A program made the translations under genes and the position numbers. From NCBI RefSeq assembly GCF_019008365.1, contig NZ_JAHHUL010000008.1, positions 1 through 64,000 of the forward strand: a DNA stretch of 64,000 nucleotides, written 5' to 3'. Of the stretch, positions 26,703 through 34,700 are shown one piece after another. Each line of letters begins with the position of its first letter. Positions within the stretch are counted from its first letter, which is position 1. Below the pieces are notes generated by a model, which was not told the DNA's origin, searched no databases, and was given only the letters and a program-made list of their open reading frames with translations. This DNA comes from Phosphitispora fastidiosa (GTDB lineage: Bacteria > Bacillota > Thermincolia > Thermincolales > UBA2595).

Positions 26703-26731
26703 ATTATATCATAAAGGGCCATTGCTGCCAA
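26703..26731 (-). promoter_or_regulatory. sigma-A promoter of the toxin transcript
   Basis: Minus strand TTGGCA (26731-26726), 17 bases, TATAAT (26708-26703). Start expected near 26696, exactly where the 5' pairing arm GGTACAAC begins. Confidence 0.75.
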
Positions 26732-26790
26732 ACGTTTGTTCTGCCGGATTGTTTTTCCATAGAGTAAAATTGTTGTAGGACAAATAAAAA

Positions 26791-26861
26791 CAAGAGACAT
26801 CCTTCTTTTGGTAAAATGGAAGTAACCACACGACCATTGGCCAGGAAGGAGATGTCTCTTG
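26791..26861 (+). promoter_or_regulatory. hairpin that hides the transposase ribosome site and start codon
   Basis: CAAGAGACATC (26791-26801) is a perfect complement of GATGTCTCTTG (26851-26861), which contains the transposase ATG (26852); the GAAGGA ribosome site adjoins and pairs with CTTC. Transcripts entering from outside would fold this stem and keep the gene silent. Confidence 0.6.
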
Positions 26862-28240
26862 TGAGTAATATTGTACTACAGATTTGTGAAAAATTCATTG
26901 GTGAAGTTTTAGGTGTTTTCGGACAGGACCAGGTCAAAAAAATCGAAGACATGGAAACAGGCTTAAAAGAGAAAACAGATAGTTTTGTTTTGGATGTGAT
27001 GAAGGTATATTTGGAGGCCCTGGATCAGGCGATAGTCGATGATAAGGCAGGTCGCAGAAGAAAAGGAATAGTCATTGAACGCAGGTCTGACAAAAGGGAG
27101 CTATATACGCTGTTTGGCCCGTTAAAGTTTGAGAGGACCTACTTTTATGATAAGCGGAACCGGGAATACGGGTATTTGCTTGATAAGGCGGCAGGTCTTG
27201 ACGGGTATGAACGCATATCAGGGAATGTGGCCAGGGTTTTGGTGGAACATGCGAGTGAATCTTCATATGGAGAGAGCAGCAGGCATGTAAGTGGTGGGGA
27301 AATCAGCAGGCAGACAGTGATGAAAAAGGTCAGGCTGCTGAATGGACTGGAGATAAGCCGACCGGAGAAAAAGAGAAGTGTGCGGGTTTTACATGTCGAA
27401 GCAGATGAGGACCACGTAGCGATGCAGGATGGGACTAATGCAATAGTGCCATTGATCAGCATACATGAGGGCATAGAAAAACGAGGCCGGCGTGGCAACT
27501 GCGTAAATATACATCACATATGCAGCTATGGGAAGAATACTGAGGATTTATGGGTCGAAGCGGCAACGTGGATAGATGATAATTATGAAGCAGAAGCAAT
27601 AAAGCGAATATACCTGCATGGAGACGGAGCAACCTGGATAAAGCGGGGGCGAAACTGGCTGCCCAAAGTGAAAATGGTGTTGGACAAATATCATCTTAAC
27701 CGGTCAATTATTGAAGCAACCGGAAGACAGAAGGAGCGCCGGGGAGAGATATATTATGCACTCAGGGAAGGCGATAAGAAAAGGTTCAGGGAAATAGTCC
27801 ACCAGATGTATGAAACCGCTGTGAGCAAAAATGAGCAGGAGAAAATCCATAATTTCCAGAAGTACATAAAAAACAACTGGGAAGGAATTGAGATATACAG
27901 TAAAGAAGTGTGTGGAGGCAGTTGTACCGAAGGTCACGTAAGCCACGTTTTATCAAGCCGTTTAAGCAGCCGGCCGATGGGCTGGAGCAAGACCGGATTA
28001 AAGGCCATGTCTGAATTACGGGCTTTTTGCAGTAACGGTGGCCGGGTAGAAGTCAAACACCTGAAGGCTGAAAAGCCTTTGCCCTATAAAGTGAGAAAAA
28101 AACAACTGACAAAGGTAGCGAAAGTACTTCAAAAATATGAACTGGACAAACTCGACAATATGCCAGTGATAAGCATCGGGAAGGTGCTCTATATCCGTAG
28201 ACTTCTAAATACCATAAAGAATGGTGGACTTGGTTTTTAA
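26852..28240 (+). CDS. ISLre2 family transposase (UPF0236)
   Basis: A 462-aa transposase. Family features are the N-terminal CEKFIGEVLGVFGQDQ helix, the TLFGPLKFERTYFYDK block, HVEADEDHVAMQDG, and YLHGDGATWIKRG followed by LDKYHLNRSI. Start at ATG 26852 is preferred because GAAGGAG is directly upstream and the family begins there; a frame extension to 26816 lacks a site. Full length, so probably active, though translation is guarded by the 5' hairpin. Confidence 0.9.
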   Translation: MSLVSNIVLQICEKFIGEVLGVFGQDQVKKIEDMETGLKEKTDSFVLDVMKVYLEALDQAIVDDKAGRRRKGIVIERRSDKRELYTLFGPLKFERTYFYDKRNREYGYLLDKAAGLDGYERISGNVARVLVEHASESSYGESSRHVSGGEISRQTVMKKVRLLNGLEISRPEKKRSVRVLHVEADEDHVAMQDGTNAIVPLISIHEGIEKRGRRGNCVNIHHICSYGKNTEDLWVEAATWIDDNYEAEAIKRIYLHGDGATWIKRGRNWLPKVKMVLDKYHLNRSIIEATGRQKERRGEIYYALREGDKKRFREIVHQMYETAVSKNEQEKIHNFQKYIKNNWEGIEIYSKEVCGGSCTEGHVSHVLSSRLSSRPMGWSKTGLKAMSELRAFCSNGGRVEVKHLKAEKPLPYKVRKKQLTKVAKVLQKYELDKLDNMPVISIGKVLYIRRLLNTIKNGGLGF

Positions 28241-28383
28241 TCATTCCAAAGAAGGCTGTTTTGAAGAATATCCTACAACAAGTTGACACTGTCCAGAGTG
28301 CCGGAACAAAAATCATGCCGGACAGCAGGCGGGAAAGTTTCGTTTTGGGTAGATACGTTAACGAAATCGCCTGTGCTAAGTCT

Positions 28384-28422
28384 ATGGAGGTTACTTATGG
28401 AGGTTACTTATGGAGTTTACTT
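28384..28422 (+). repeat. 13-bp tandem repeat carrying start codons and ribosome sites
   Basis: ATGGAGGTTACTT occurs at 28384 and 28397, and as ATGGAGTTTACTT at 28410. Each unit supplies an ATG and a GGAGG; because 13 is not a multiple of three, successive ATGs lie in different frames. Gain or loss of a unit would shift the leader frames ahead of the gene at 28410. Confidence 0.75.
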
Positions 28423-28874
28423 ATAAGAAAAGAGCCCTAATCATCTTTGCGGTTATGTTCTTGTTTGGAGTTTCTGCCACGGTGTATGAACTTGTCTTTG
28501 GTACTCATTTATTTGAACCCGAGATTTTATTTGCATTAATTCTTGTTTTAACGGGTTCAACCGGTGTAGCGTGCTACTACAATAAATTAAAAGCTGTCAT
28601 TTTCGTTACTGATGAAGGCATTGGTTATAAAAATAAAATAGAAAGATTCATTAGATGGGATGAAGTAACAAATGTAGAAGTTGGTTACTTTTCGTATTTG
28701 TATTTTAGTTGGAAAGAGAGTTTTATCGTAAAAATCCAGAGTATAAATAACGAAATAAGCGTTGGATCTGAAATAAAGAATGTCGCAGAATTGATTTTTT
28801 TCATGAAAGGTAAGTTAGGGGGGGAATTTGATACCAAGGAAATTCCTGCTTGGTTTAAATACAAACAGCGTTAA
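28410..28874 (+). CDS. small membrane protein with two TM helices and a PH-like domain
   Basis: A 154-aa protein. Helices at about 9-27 and 38-56 are followed by a soluble beta-rich domain (VIFVTDEGIGYKNKIERFIRWDEVTNVEV...) resembling the bacterial PH/DUF domains that follow twin helices. It ends in a basic KYKQR. The ribosome site comes from the preceding tandem repeat. No neighbour suggests a function. Confidence 0.6.
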   Translation: MEFTYKKRALIIFAVMFLFGVSATVYELVFGTHLFEPEILFALILVLTGSTGVACYYNKLKAVIFVTDEGIGYKNKIERFIRWDEVTNVEVGYFSYLYFSWKESFIVKIQSINNEISVGSEIKNVAELIFFMKGKLGGEFDTKEIPAWFKYKQR

Positions 28875-28970
28875 GTGCTTCTGATGATTGGGTTATAGGC
28901 CAGTTATTGTCTTTAATTAATAGAGTTGCTAAACAGTAATAGGTTAACCGCCGTAAGGAAAAAAGAGTTA

Positions 28971-29000
28971 GCCACGAATTACACTGATTTACACGGATTT
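28971..29000 (+). repeat. short intergenic repeat-like sequence
   Basis: GCCACGAATTACACTGATTT continuing ACACGGATTT looks like a dispersed intergenic repeat (CACGAATT...CACGGATT) found in many Firmicute and environmental genomes. Only one copy is in this window. Confidence 0.3.
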
Positions 29001-29138
29001 TCAGATTAGATAATGAGTGAAAGAGAAAGAGGGAAGAAATTCCCTTGGCTTACCAACTGCGGGGGGCGTCGGGCAACCGGCATTCCTACCGTGGCGGCGA
29101 AATTCGAAAGCAGATTTCGCAATAAGGGAGAAGGAAAA

Positions 29139-29261
29139 ATGATATTTGTAAGAAATGGTGAAGGCGTTACAACGGCACTAATTAAAAAGCATAATATAGC
29201 TGTTTATTCGGAGAAACAAATTTCAGAAGAACTATTAAAAAAATTATTAGTTGACAGTTAA
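29139..29261 (+). CDS. hypothetical 40-aa protein
   Basis: ATG 29139 follows GGGAGAAGG. The peptide (MIFVRNGEGVTTAL...) has a beta-hairpin-like start and a Lys/Leu helix at the end (EELLKKLL). A longer in-frame version from 29013 contains low-quality sequence and no ribosome site. No family recognised. Confidence 0.4.
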   Translation: MIFVRNGEGVTTALIKKHNIAVYSEKQISEELLKKLLVDS

Positions 29262-29494
29262 ATTCTACCGGCGTTAAGTCATTACTTAATATGCAACTTT
29301 GCACTGGGGAAAACGAGCAAATTATTGGAAAAATAGGCAAATAATGACGAAATGACGTATAATATTATATGGCTGGGGAAATTCATAATATTTTTAAAGA
29401 ATATGGGAACAGCCATATAGGGGGGCTTCGAGGAAGAAGAATGTCAAGATTAAAGGCGATTGGGGTTGTTAAGGGTTAACTCCCAGTTAAACTA
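29262..29494. other. intergenic region with a 52-base imperfect inverted repeat
   Basis: ATATGGCTG (29367-29375) pairs perfectly with CAGCCATAT (29410-29418), and the interior also pairs partly (TCATAATATT with AATATGGGA). It could be a small structured RNA or a miniature-element relic. A 12-codon frame at 29442 is not credible as a gene. Confidence 0.35.
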
Positions 29495-29557
29495 TTGACA
29501 TCAAATCCCATCCATGGTATATTGTATACATTGTACAAATAATAACATTTGTACCAA
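29495..29557 (+). promoter_or_regulatory. strong promoter with an overlapping operator-like inverted repeat
   Basis: Consensus TTGACA (29495-29500), exactly 17 bases, TATATT (29518-29523). Just downstream TTGTACAAAT (29531-29540) faces ATTTGTACCAA (29547-29557), an inverted repeat covering the expected start point, typical of a repressor operator. Confidence 0.8.
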
Positions 29558-29580
29558 TACGGAAGAAGGAGGAACCGACC

Positions 29581-29745
29581 GTGACCTCAATGATGCATAG
29601 ATTACAAAAACATAACAATATTGATAACGCTGTTGCCATAGATTGTGGTAATGAACATGGTTTGGTTCTTCATGGCCTTTTCCTGAAGCAGAATAAATCA
29701 GTGAAGGAACCGGTTGGTGCAAGTCTCAATGGGTCGTTTAGCTAG
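29581..29745 (+). CDS. hypothetical 54-aa protein in its own transcription unit
   Basis: GTG start behind GAAGGAGG. It encodes a Met/His/Asn-rich N-terminus (MTSMMHRLQKHNNID) and a C-terminus with EPVGASLNGSFS. It is bracketed by the strong promoter above and the terminator at 29766, making a tidy single-gene unit of about 280 bases. No family recognised; the transcript might itself be a regulatory RNA. Confidence 0.45.
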   Translation: MTSMMHRLQKHNNIDNAVAIDCGNEHGLVLHGLFLKQNKSVKEPVGASLNGSFS

Positions 29746-29765
29746 GTCATCACTTAGTATTAATG

Positions 29766-29806
29766 CCCTATCTGGAGGCTTGTGAGCTTCCAAGGTAGGG
29801 TTTTTT
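29766..29806 (+). terminator. intrinsic terminator of the 54-aa unit
   Basis: CCCTATCTGGAGGCTT pairs with AGCTTCCAAGGTAGGG with small mismatches, followed by six T. Confidence 0.8.
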
Positions 29807-29970
29807 GTTTTCCTACATAACCTTTTTAGGATACCTATAAGGTTAATCGGGAATACGAGGACTGTCTTGGAGTGTTTAATTCCGGGAGAGTCCTTTTGTG
29901 ATTGTGGGGGTGCAGCTCAGTTCAACTCTTTCCACCCTCACAAAAAAAACATTCCTGGGAGGGATTTTAG

Positions 29971-30105
29971 ATGTTGACAACAACAGTCAAAAATCGTCTC
30001 GGGAATACTGAAAAAATCATCACTACTCTTGGATTTTTATTAAAGGAAACCAAAACAGAGGTGTTTATAGTATTCCCGGACGGAGTAATCAAAATGAAAA
30101 AATAA
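29971..30105 (+). CDS. hypothetical 44-aa protein
   Basis: ATG behind TGGGAGGG. The sequence has an amphipathic N-terminal helix (KNRLGNTEKIITTLGFLLKE) and a short beta hairpin (TEVFIVFPDGVIKMKK). No family recognised. 19 bases before the 38-aa gene, so probably co-transcribed with it. Confidence 0.45.
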   Translation: MLTTTVKNRLGNTEKIITTLGFLLKETKTEVFIVFPDGVIKMKK

Positions 30106-30124
30106 GAAATGGAGGTGCATGCAG

Positions 30125-30241
30125 ATGATTTTAAGTTTCTTAAAGTTTATTGCAGAATGGTATGTTGGCCTTTGCACGCCCTCATGGAAGTACGAAAAAA
30201 ATCCTACGTATCCGTGGCTTGCAAAGACTGACATGAATTAG
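30125..30241 (+). CDS. hypothetical 38-aa peptide
   Basis: ATG behind GGAGG (10 bases). Tryptophan-rich: an N-terminal hydrophobic stretch MILSFLKFIAEWYVGL then CTPSWKYEKNPTYPWLAK. Could be a membrane-associated peptide. No family recognised. Confidence 0.4.
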   Translation: MILSFLKFIAEWYVGLCTPSWKYEKNPTYPWLAKTDMN

Positions 30242-30564
30242 AATAAGTTAATTAAATCCGGAGGTACATAGTGGTTCCCGTACTTACACAACAGTATTTC
30301 CATAAGAAGGATTGAAGCAAAAGATTCACCACAAAGGGGCAGCCCCATCAGATCAGGGTTGTCTGGTAGTTGCCGGCATCAGGGGCAGTAACTCATACCT
30401 TGTACAACCGGTTCGGGATCTCAATGAGTGCATTTATTCTATATCTTAACAACCACTTCTGCAGCAAAAAACATAATATGAGAAAATTAAGTGTAATGCT
30501 CCTTTTTTCTAGGTAATGTACCGGAAGGTGTTATGTTAGCATATTATGCAGCACCATTTTCAGA
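30242..30564. other. intergenic region, only a 14-codon frame seen
   Basis: GGAGG at 30262 precedes a GTG frame of 14 codons (starts MVPVLTQQYF) that stops early; it may be the head of a decayed gene. The rest carries no recognisable gene. Confidence 0.3.
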
Positions 30565-30901
30565 GGAACTTTTGTAGTTGTAGGGAATCAGGGAACTATA
30601 CTAACAAGTCCTGACGGTGTTACATGGACCCTAAGGAAATCAACTGCTGATAATCTTTTGGCTGTTACAGCAGGCCGCATAGGGTCATTTGCTTATTTTG
30701 TGGCCGTAGGTGCCAAGGGGACTATTCTAGTTTCTACAATAGCGGCAGGACTTGGGTTAGGCGTGATTCCGGAACAACCTTTGACTTAACAGGTGTAGCT
30801 TTTGGAAGGGTCAAAAACGGGATATTATTGTGGTGGTAGGGATGCTCTCGTTATCAGGAGGCATTATATTGACATCCGAAAATACCATTACAACTGTATA
30901 A
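30565..30901 (+). pseudogene. relic of a BNR/WD-like (photosystem II assembly factor-type) repeat protein
   Basis: Frame 1 reads GTFVVVGNQGTILTSPDGVTWTL then YFVAVGAKGTILVS, the sequence of beta-propeller blades seen in BNR/YCF48-type proteins. A stop and at least two frame shifts follow, with a third fragment (VVVGM...GGIILTSENTITTV) ending at 30901. There is no start codon. It is a decayed 3' part of a larger surface or secreted protein. Confidence 0.7.
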
Positions 30902-30919
30902 CCAAAACATTTATCTCCC

Positions 30920-30950
30920 AAATCACCCTTTCGAGTGATTTTCAATTTTT
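30920..30950. terminator. probable bidirectional terminator
   Basis: AAATCAC and GTGATTT arms around CCTTTCGA, with T-rich DNA to the right. Placed between the relic and the leftward TetR gene. Confidence 0.55.
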
Positions 30951-30951
30951 A

Positions 30952-31572
30952 TTATTTTTTAATACCTGTTAGCAGTATTTCAAAGTGTTCCAGAGATTGA
31001 TTTCTTAAGTCAAAATCGGGGTATCGTATACACCATTCATATGTAAGTCCTCTCATGGCCAAAACATAGTGTCTTGTAATTGTTTCAACATCTATCTCTT
31101 TTTTGAATTCCCCTTGCCGTATTCCATGGTTAATTATATTACCAAATATTTTATAAAGGTATCTACTGGGGTTTAACAAAGAATCAGTATTTATAGTTCT
31201 TGTTAAATGGGCTTCATATAAGATTCTCATTATATCATAACCCATAGTACAGGTGATAACGTCGACTATTTTATTTATCAGAGACATTATCAAATCCGAA
31301 GCCATTGAGTCAGCGGAAAATGATTCGAAATAGCTTTTGTACCCTAAGTCTACTTCGTTTACATAATCAGCAATCAGGGCAGCAACCAGTGAATATTTCG
31401 AATCAAAATGCACGTAGAAAGACCCTTTAGATACCCCTGCCATTTCAACTATAGAGTCCACACTTACATTATCAAAACCATACTCACTGAATAACCGGTG
31501 AGCAGTATCATAGATTTTCTTTTTCGTTACCGCGGCTTGTATTTTTTTGTTATTTGATTTCTTTTTACCCAT
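30952..31572 (-). CDS. TetR/AcrR family transcriptional regulator
   Basis: A 206-aa protein. A Lys-rich N-terminus precedes the helix-turn-helix (AHRLFSEYGFDNVSVDSIVEMAGVSKGSFYVHFDSK); the all-helical ligand domain makes up the rest. TTGGAGAAG lies before the ATG. No operon partner on its strand; the upstream SLH gene has its own terminator. It may control itself through the palindrome at 31613. Confidence 0.9.
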   Translation of the reverse strand: MGKKKSNNKKIQAAVTKKKIYDTAHRLFSEYGFDNVSVDSIVEMAGVSKGSFYVHFDSKYSLVAALIADYVNEVDLGYKSYFESFSADSMASDLIMSLINKIVDVITCTMGYDIMRILYEAHLTRTINTDSLLNPSRYLYKIFGNIINHGIRQGEFKKEIDVETITRHYVLAMRGLTYEWCIRYPDFDLRNQSLEHFEILLTGIKK

Positions 31573-31612
31573 GCGTTCTTCTCCAAATTTTTTAGTAATT
31601 AGCAGTAACTAT

Positions 31613-31630
31613 ATAATTATAGGTAATTAT
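31613..31630. promoter_or_regulatory. palindromic operator upstream of tetR-type gene
   Basis: ATAATTA and TAATTAT arms with a TAGG centre, 40-58 bases before the start codon and next to a minus-strand TATAAT (31627-31632 region). A plausible autoregulatory site. Confidence 0.45.
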
Positions 31631-31667
31631 ACCATATAAATACATTTGCTGCTAACGGAAAAATTGT

Positions 31668-31708
31668 AAAGATGCCCTGTGGCGCAAGATTTACCACGGG
31701 GCATCTTT
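31668..31708. terminator. terminator downstream of the SLH gene
   Basis: AAAGATGCCC and GGGGCATCTTT arms with additional GTGG/CCAC pairing. A-run and T-run on the two sides permit use on the minus strand. Confidence 0.75.
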
Positions 31709-31779
31709 GTTAAGAACCTAAACCGTAATTAGGAATTAGATTATCTGCGCTGGCTAAGCTTTGCTGGGACAGGGTATTT

Positions 31780-34700
31780 TTACGGGTTTGCCACTAAAAA
31801 AGATACGTTAAAAGATACGTTTACCCCGTTGTCAGCAGTCAGTGTAACAGTTCCGGTATGCGTTCCGGGTGATAAGCCTTCAATAGCATAAACATAGAAT
31901 AACTCAGTTGGTGTGTTCTCATCTAACGTATCTGTCCATCCACCCGGTATCTGCCATGGGTGATCCAGCCATACCCCAAATTCCGCTGTGGTTGTCACTG
32001 TCAGATTGGTTATAGCTCCGGTTCCTGTCCTTTTTACATATACAGGTCCACCCAAGACATCATCCCAACTATACCATGTTGCCAAACCGTAAGGACCGCA
32101 GTTGAAAACGAGAGTATCGCCAATTAGGCTTGTGGATTGGAAGTCAACCAGATCTATAGCATAAGTTGCCATCGTAATCGTGTATTCCGCTTTATCGCCG
32201 TTTTCTGCCGTTACTTCAATTATCATATCTGCTGTTACATCTGTGGTTTCCTGATCCGGTACTGCGTTTCCTCCGGATCCCGTCAATATTTCAACCGTTG
32301 CTCCCACGGCTGCTGTTAATCCTGCCTTTAAGGCGCTGACCTTGGTTCCGGCGGGTACTGCGTCGATGTTTCCGGCGGACAATACTCCTACCGATGTACC
32401 GGTAATGTTATTTTCTCTCCTGGCTTCAATTGTCAGGTTAATAGTCTTCTCCAGTTTCACGGTATTGTCCGTTGTTGAGGTTGCTACTAACACGATGCTT
32501 TCAAAATACTCAGTGGTATAGTATGGCAATGTTACAATTCCTGTGTTTGCTCCCACGCTCATATACCATGCGGGATTTTTTATAGACCAGGTAACCGCTT
32601 CATCCGCTATGGGATCGCTGTTTTGATCCTTCACCACTGCCGTGTACGTTGTAGACGTTGAGTTTTCGTACCGTTTTATTTCTATTGTATCAGGTCCGGC
32701 AATTTCTATCGCTGTAATTAATGCCGTAACTTCTTCCGCTTGCCAGAAACCATCATAAAATACTTTGTATCGCTTGCCGTCATTTGTTCCGCCGGAAACG
32801 TTGAAGTAGAATTTACGGTTTCTTACATCCTGGGTTTCATCTATGGTAACATTTTTGGCTTCGCTGTTCAGGGTGAAACCGGAAACTCCCTGCAGTTGTG
32901 CTGCCGCACCGGTATCAATTTGATTTGACAGCTCCAGTACTGTAGTCTGAACTGCAGCGGTCCAGCTATAATCCTCACAGTATATTGCAACGGTTTGCAC
33001 TGTACCCTGGGCGGAATTCGTAATTGTGAGGCTATACTCTGCATATTGAGAAGTTCCTGCAGCGATATGTACTCTTTCTGCTCCCGGTGTAGTATCAAGG
33101 GAAAATCCTTCTGATCCGGCCCCCTCTATTAAACCGCCATTAACATGCTCTGAAATGTCAATGGTTTGGGCTTTGGAAATTTCCAGTCCTTGTTCGAGCC
33201 AATCTTCCTGCTCTGTTACAATCCACCAAACAGTAGAGCTATTTTCAAGGTACAGGAAATTTGAGTTTTCCGGAATTGCTGCTGCCACATGATATATGGC
33301 GTCATTTTCTCCCTGCGTCACTGAGATTATTGAGATGTCGTTCCAGGAATTATAATCATAGAGCCATAAATCCTCCGGGTTTATACCTTCGACACCTTTA
33401 TAGAGATTCAGGGTAAAGCCGTCTTGAGTTAAATTGGTCATAAATGCTTTATTCGGAATTATGGTGAAGGAATACCAATCATCACTATAAAGGGATTGTG
33501 CGAACACCCCGTCGTTGTCACCAGCCAGGGAGCCACGCACCAGGAGCAGATACCCGGTATCTGCTTCGGTCCGAACGTAAAGCGTGTCTGTTGCACCTTC
33601 AATGGGATTCATTTCAAATGTAATGGGATTAACCCTGTACCACTGATAGCTTAAGCCCTCTAAAAGGCTGTTCCATGACGGATCAAATACTCCTGTATCA
33701 GCCTGCAAACCACTGCCCGCATATGGAGGCTCAATGTAAAAGCCATCCGCATCAGTCACTGTCGAATTTATCCCCAACCGATCAAAATATGCGTTTGCAT
33801 TGATATGAGGCATAGGGATTTCAACTGTGTTGGAGGTGGATACCTCTTCTCCGGTACTGGCCAGACGGTATTGATAAGGCGCATCCGGGTAAAGGATAAA
33901 CATATCGCCCCAGTTATCATAGCTCGTAACCTCTGCCCATGTGTCACCATTATCACCGGAACACTGCAGAACAAGGCCGCCATCGGGATAATCTCCATAG
34001 GGCAGGAAAGAGAGAACCAGTTCCCAGACGCCTTCAATAATATGGCTTGTCACTATATACAAACCACCAAATCGTCCCGGTTCACTTACAAAAGATGGTG
34101 CCGAAATACTGCCGCCTGCACCAGGGACAAAAGGTTCAGGTAATAATGGTGCAGCAATAGTGTAATCAAAGGCTGCCAAATTGCTGTTTGTCATCCCCGC
34201 TTTTACTGCAATGGCCTTGATGGTTTTAGCAGTGTTTATAACGGGCTTATTCTCCGGATCGTACTGAAGGCTTGATGTTGATGGTGTGCTTCCATCTGTC
34301 GTGTAGTAAATGGCAGCACCTGCTGTGGTTGATGCCAGTGTTATTTCTGTTCCTGAGAGCACAGCCCCTGCTGCCGGGTTTGCTGTGGGTGTCGCTGCCT
34401 TTTGCGTAGAAGTGCCTCCGCTGCCTCCGGTTGAGGTATTATTGCTGCTGTCAAAAGACTCTGTAACTGTAGTACCGGCTATATTTGCAGAGATTCCGGG
34501 AGCGATGGTCATACTTATCGGGTTAGATTGAAGGACAACATCAGATGTGTTGACTGCTGCTTTTTGGATGACTCCTGTTCCTGTAATAGAAGCACTGGCA
34601 TCAATAGTAAGGGACTGAACAACAGCACCTGCTGCAATGTTAAGAGTAGCTCCTGTCGCCCTGTCATTCACGTCTAATTGCTCTATTTTTCCCTCAACCA

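Larger units (their letters stand above)
26770..28281 (+). mobile_element. ISLre2-family insertion sequence
   Basis: TTGTTGTAGGA at 26770-26780 is the exact inverted complement of 28271-28281 and brackets one transposase gene. About 1.51 kb, usual for the family. Terminal matches extend imperfectly outward, so the tips may be a few bases off. No clear target duplication was found, which could mean old age or a boundary error. Confidence 0.8.

Noticed and set aside
26761-28292. Target-site duplication for the ISLre2 element
   Set aside because: Bases outside the two TTGTTGTAGGA ends do not match each other, so no duplication is claimed.
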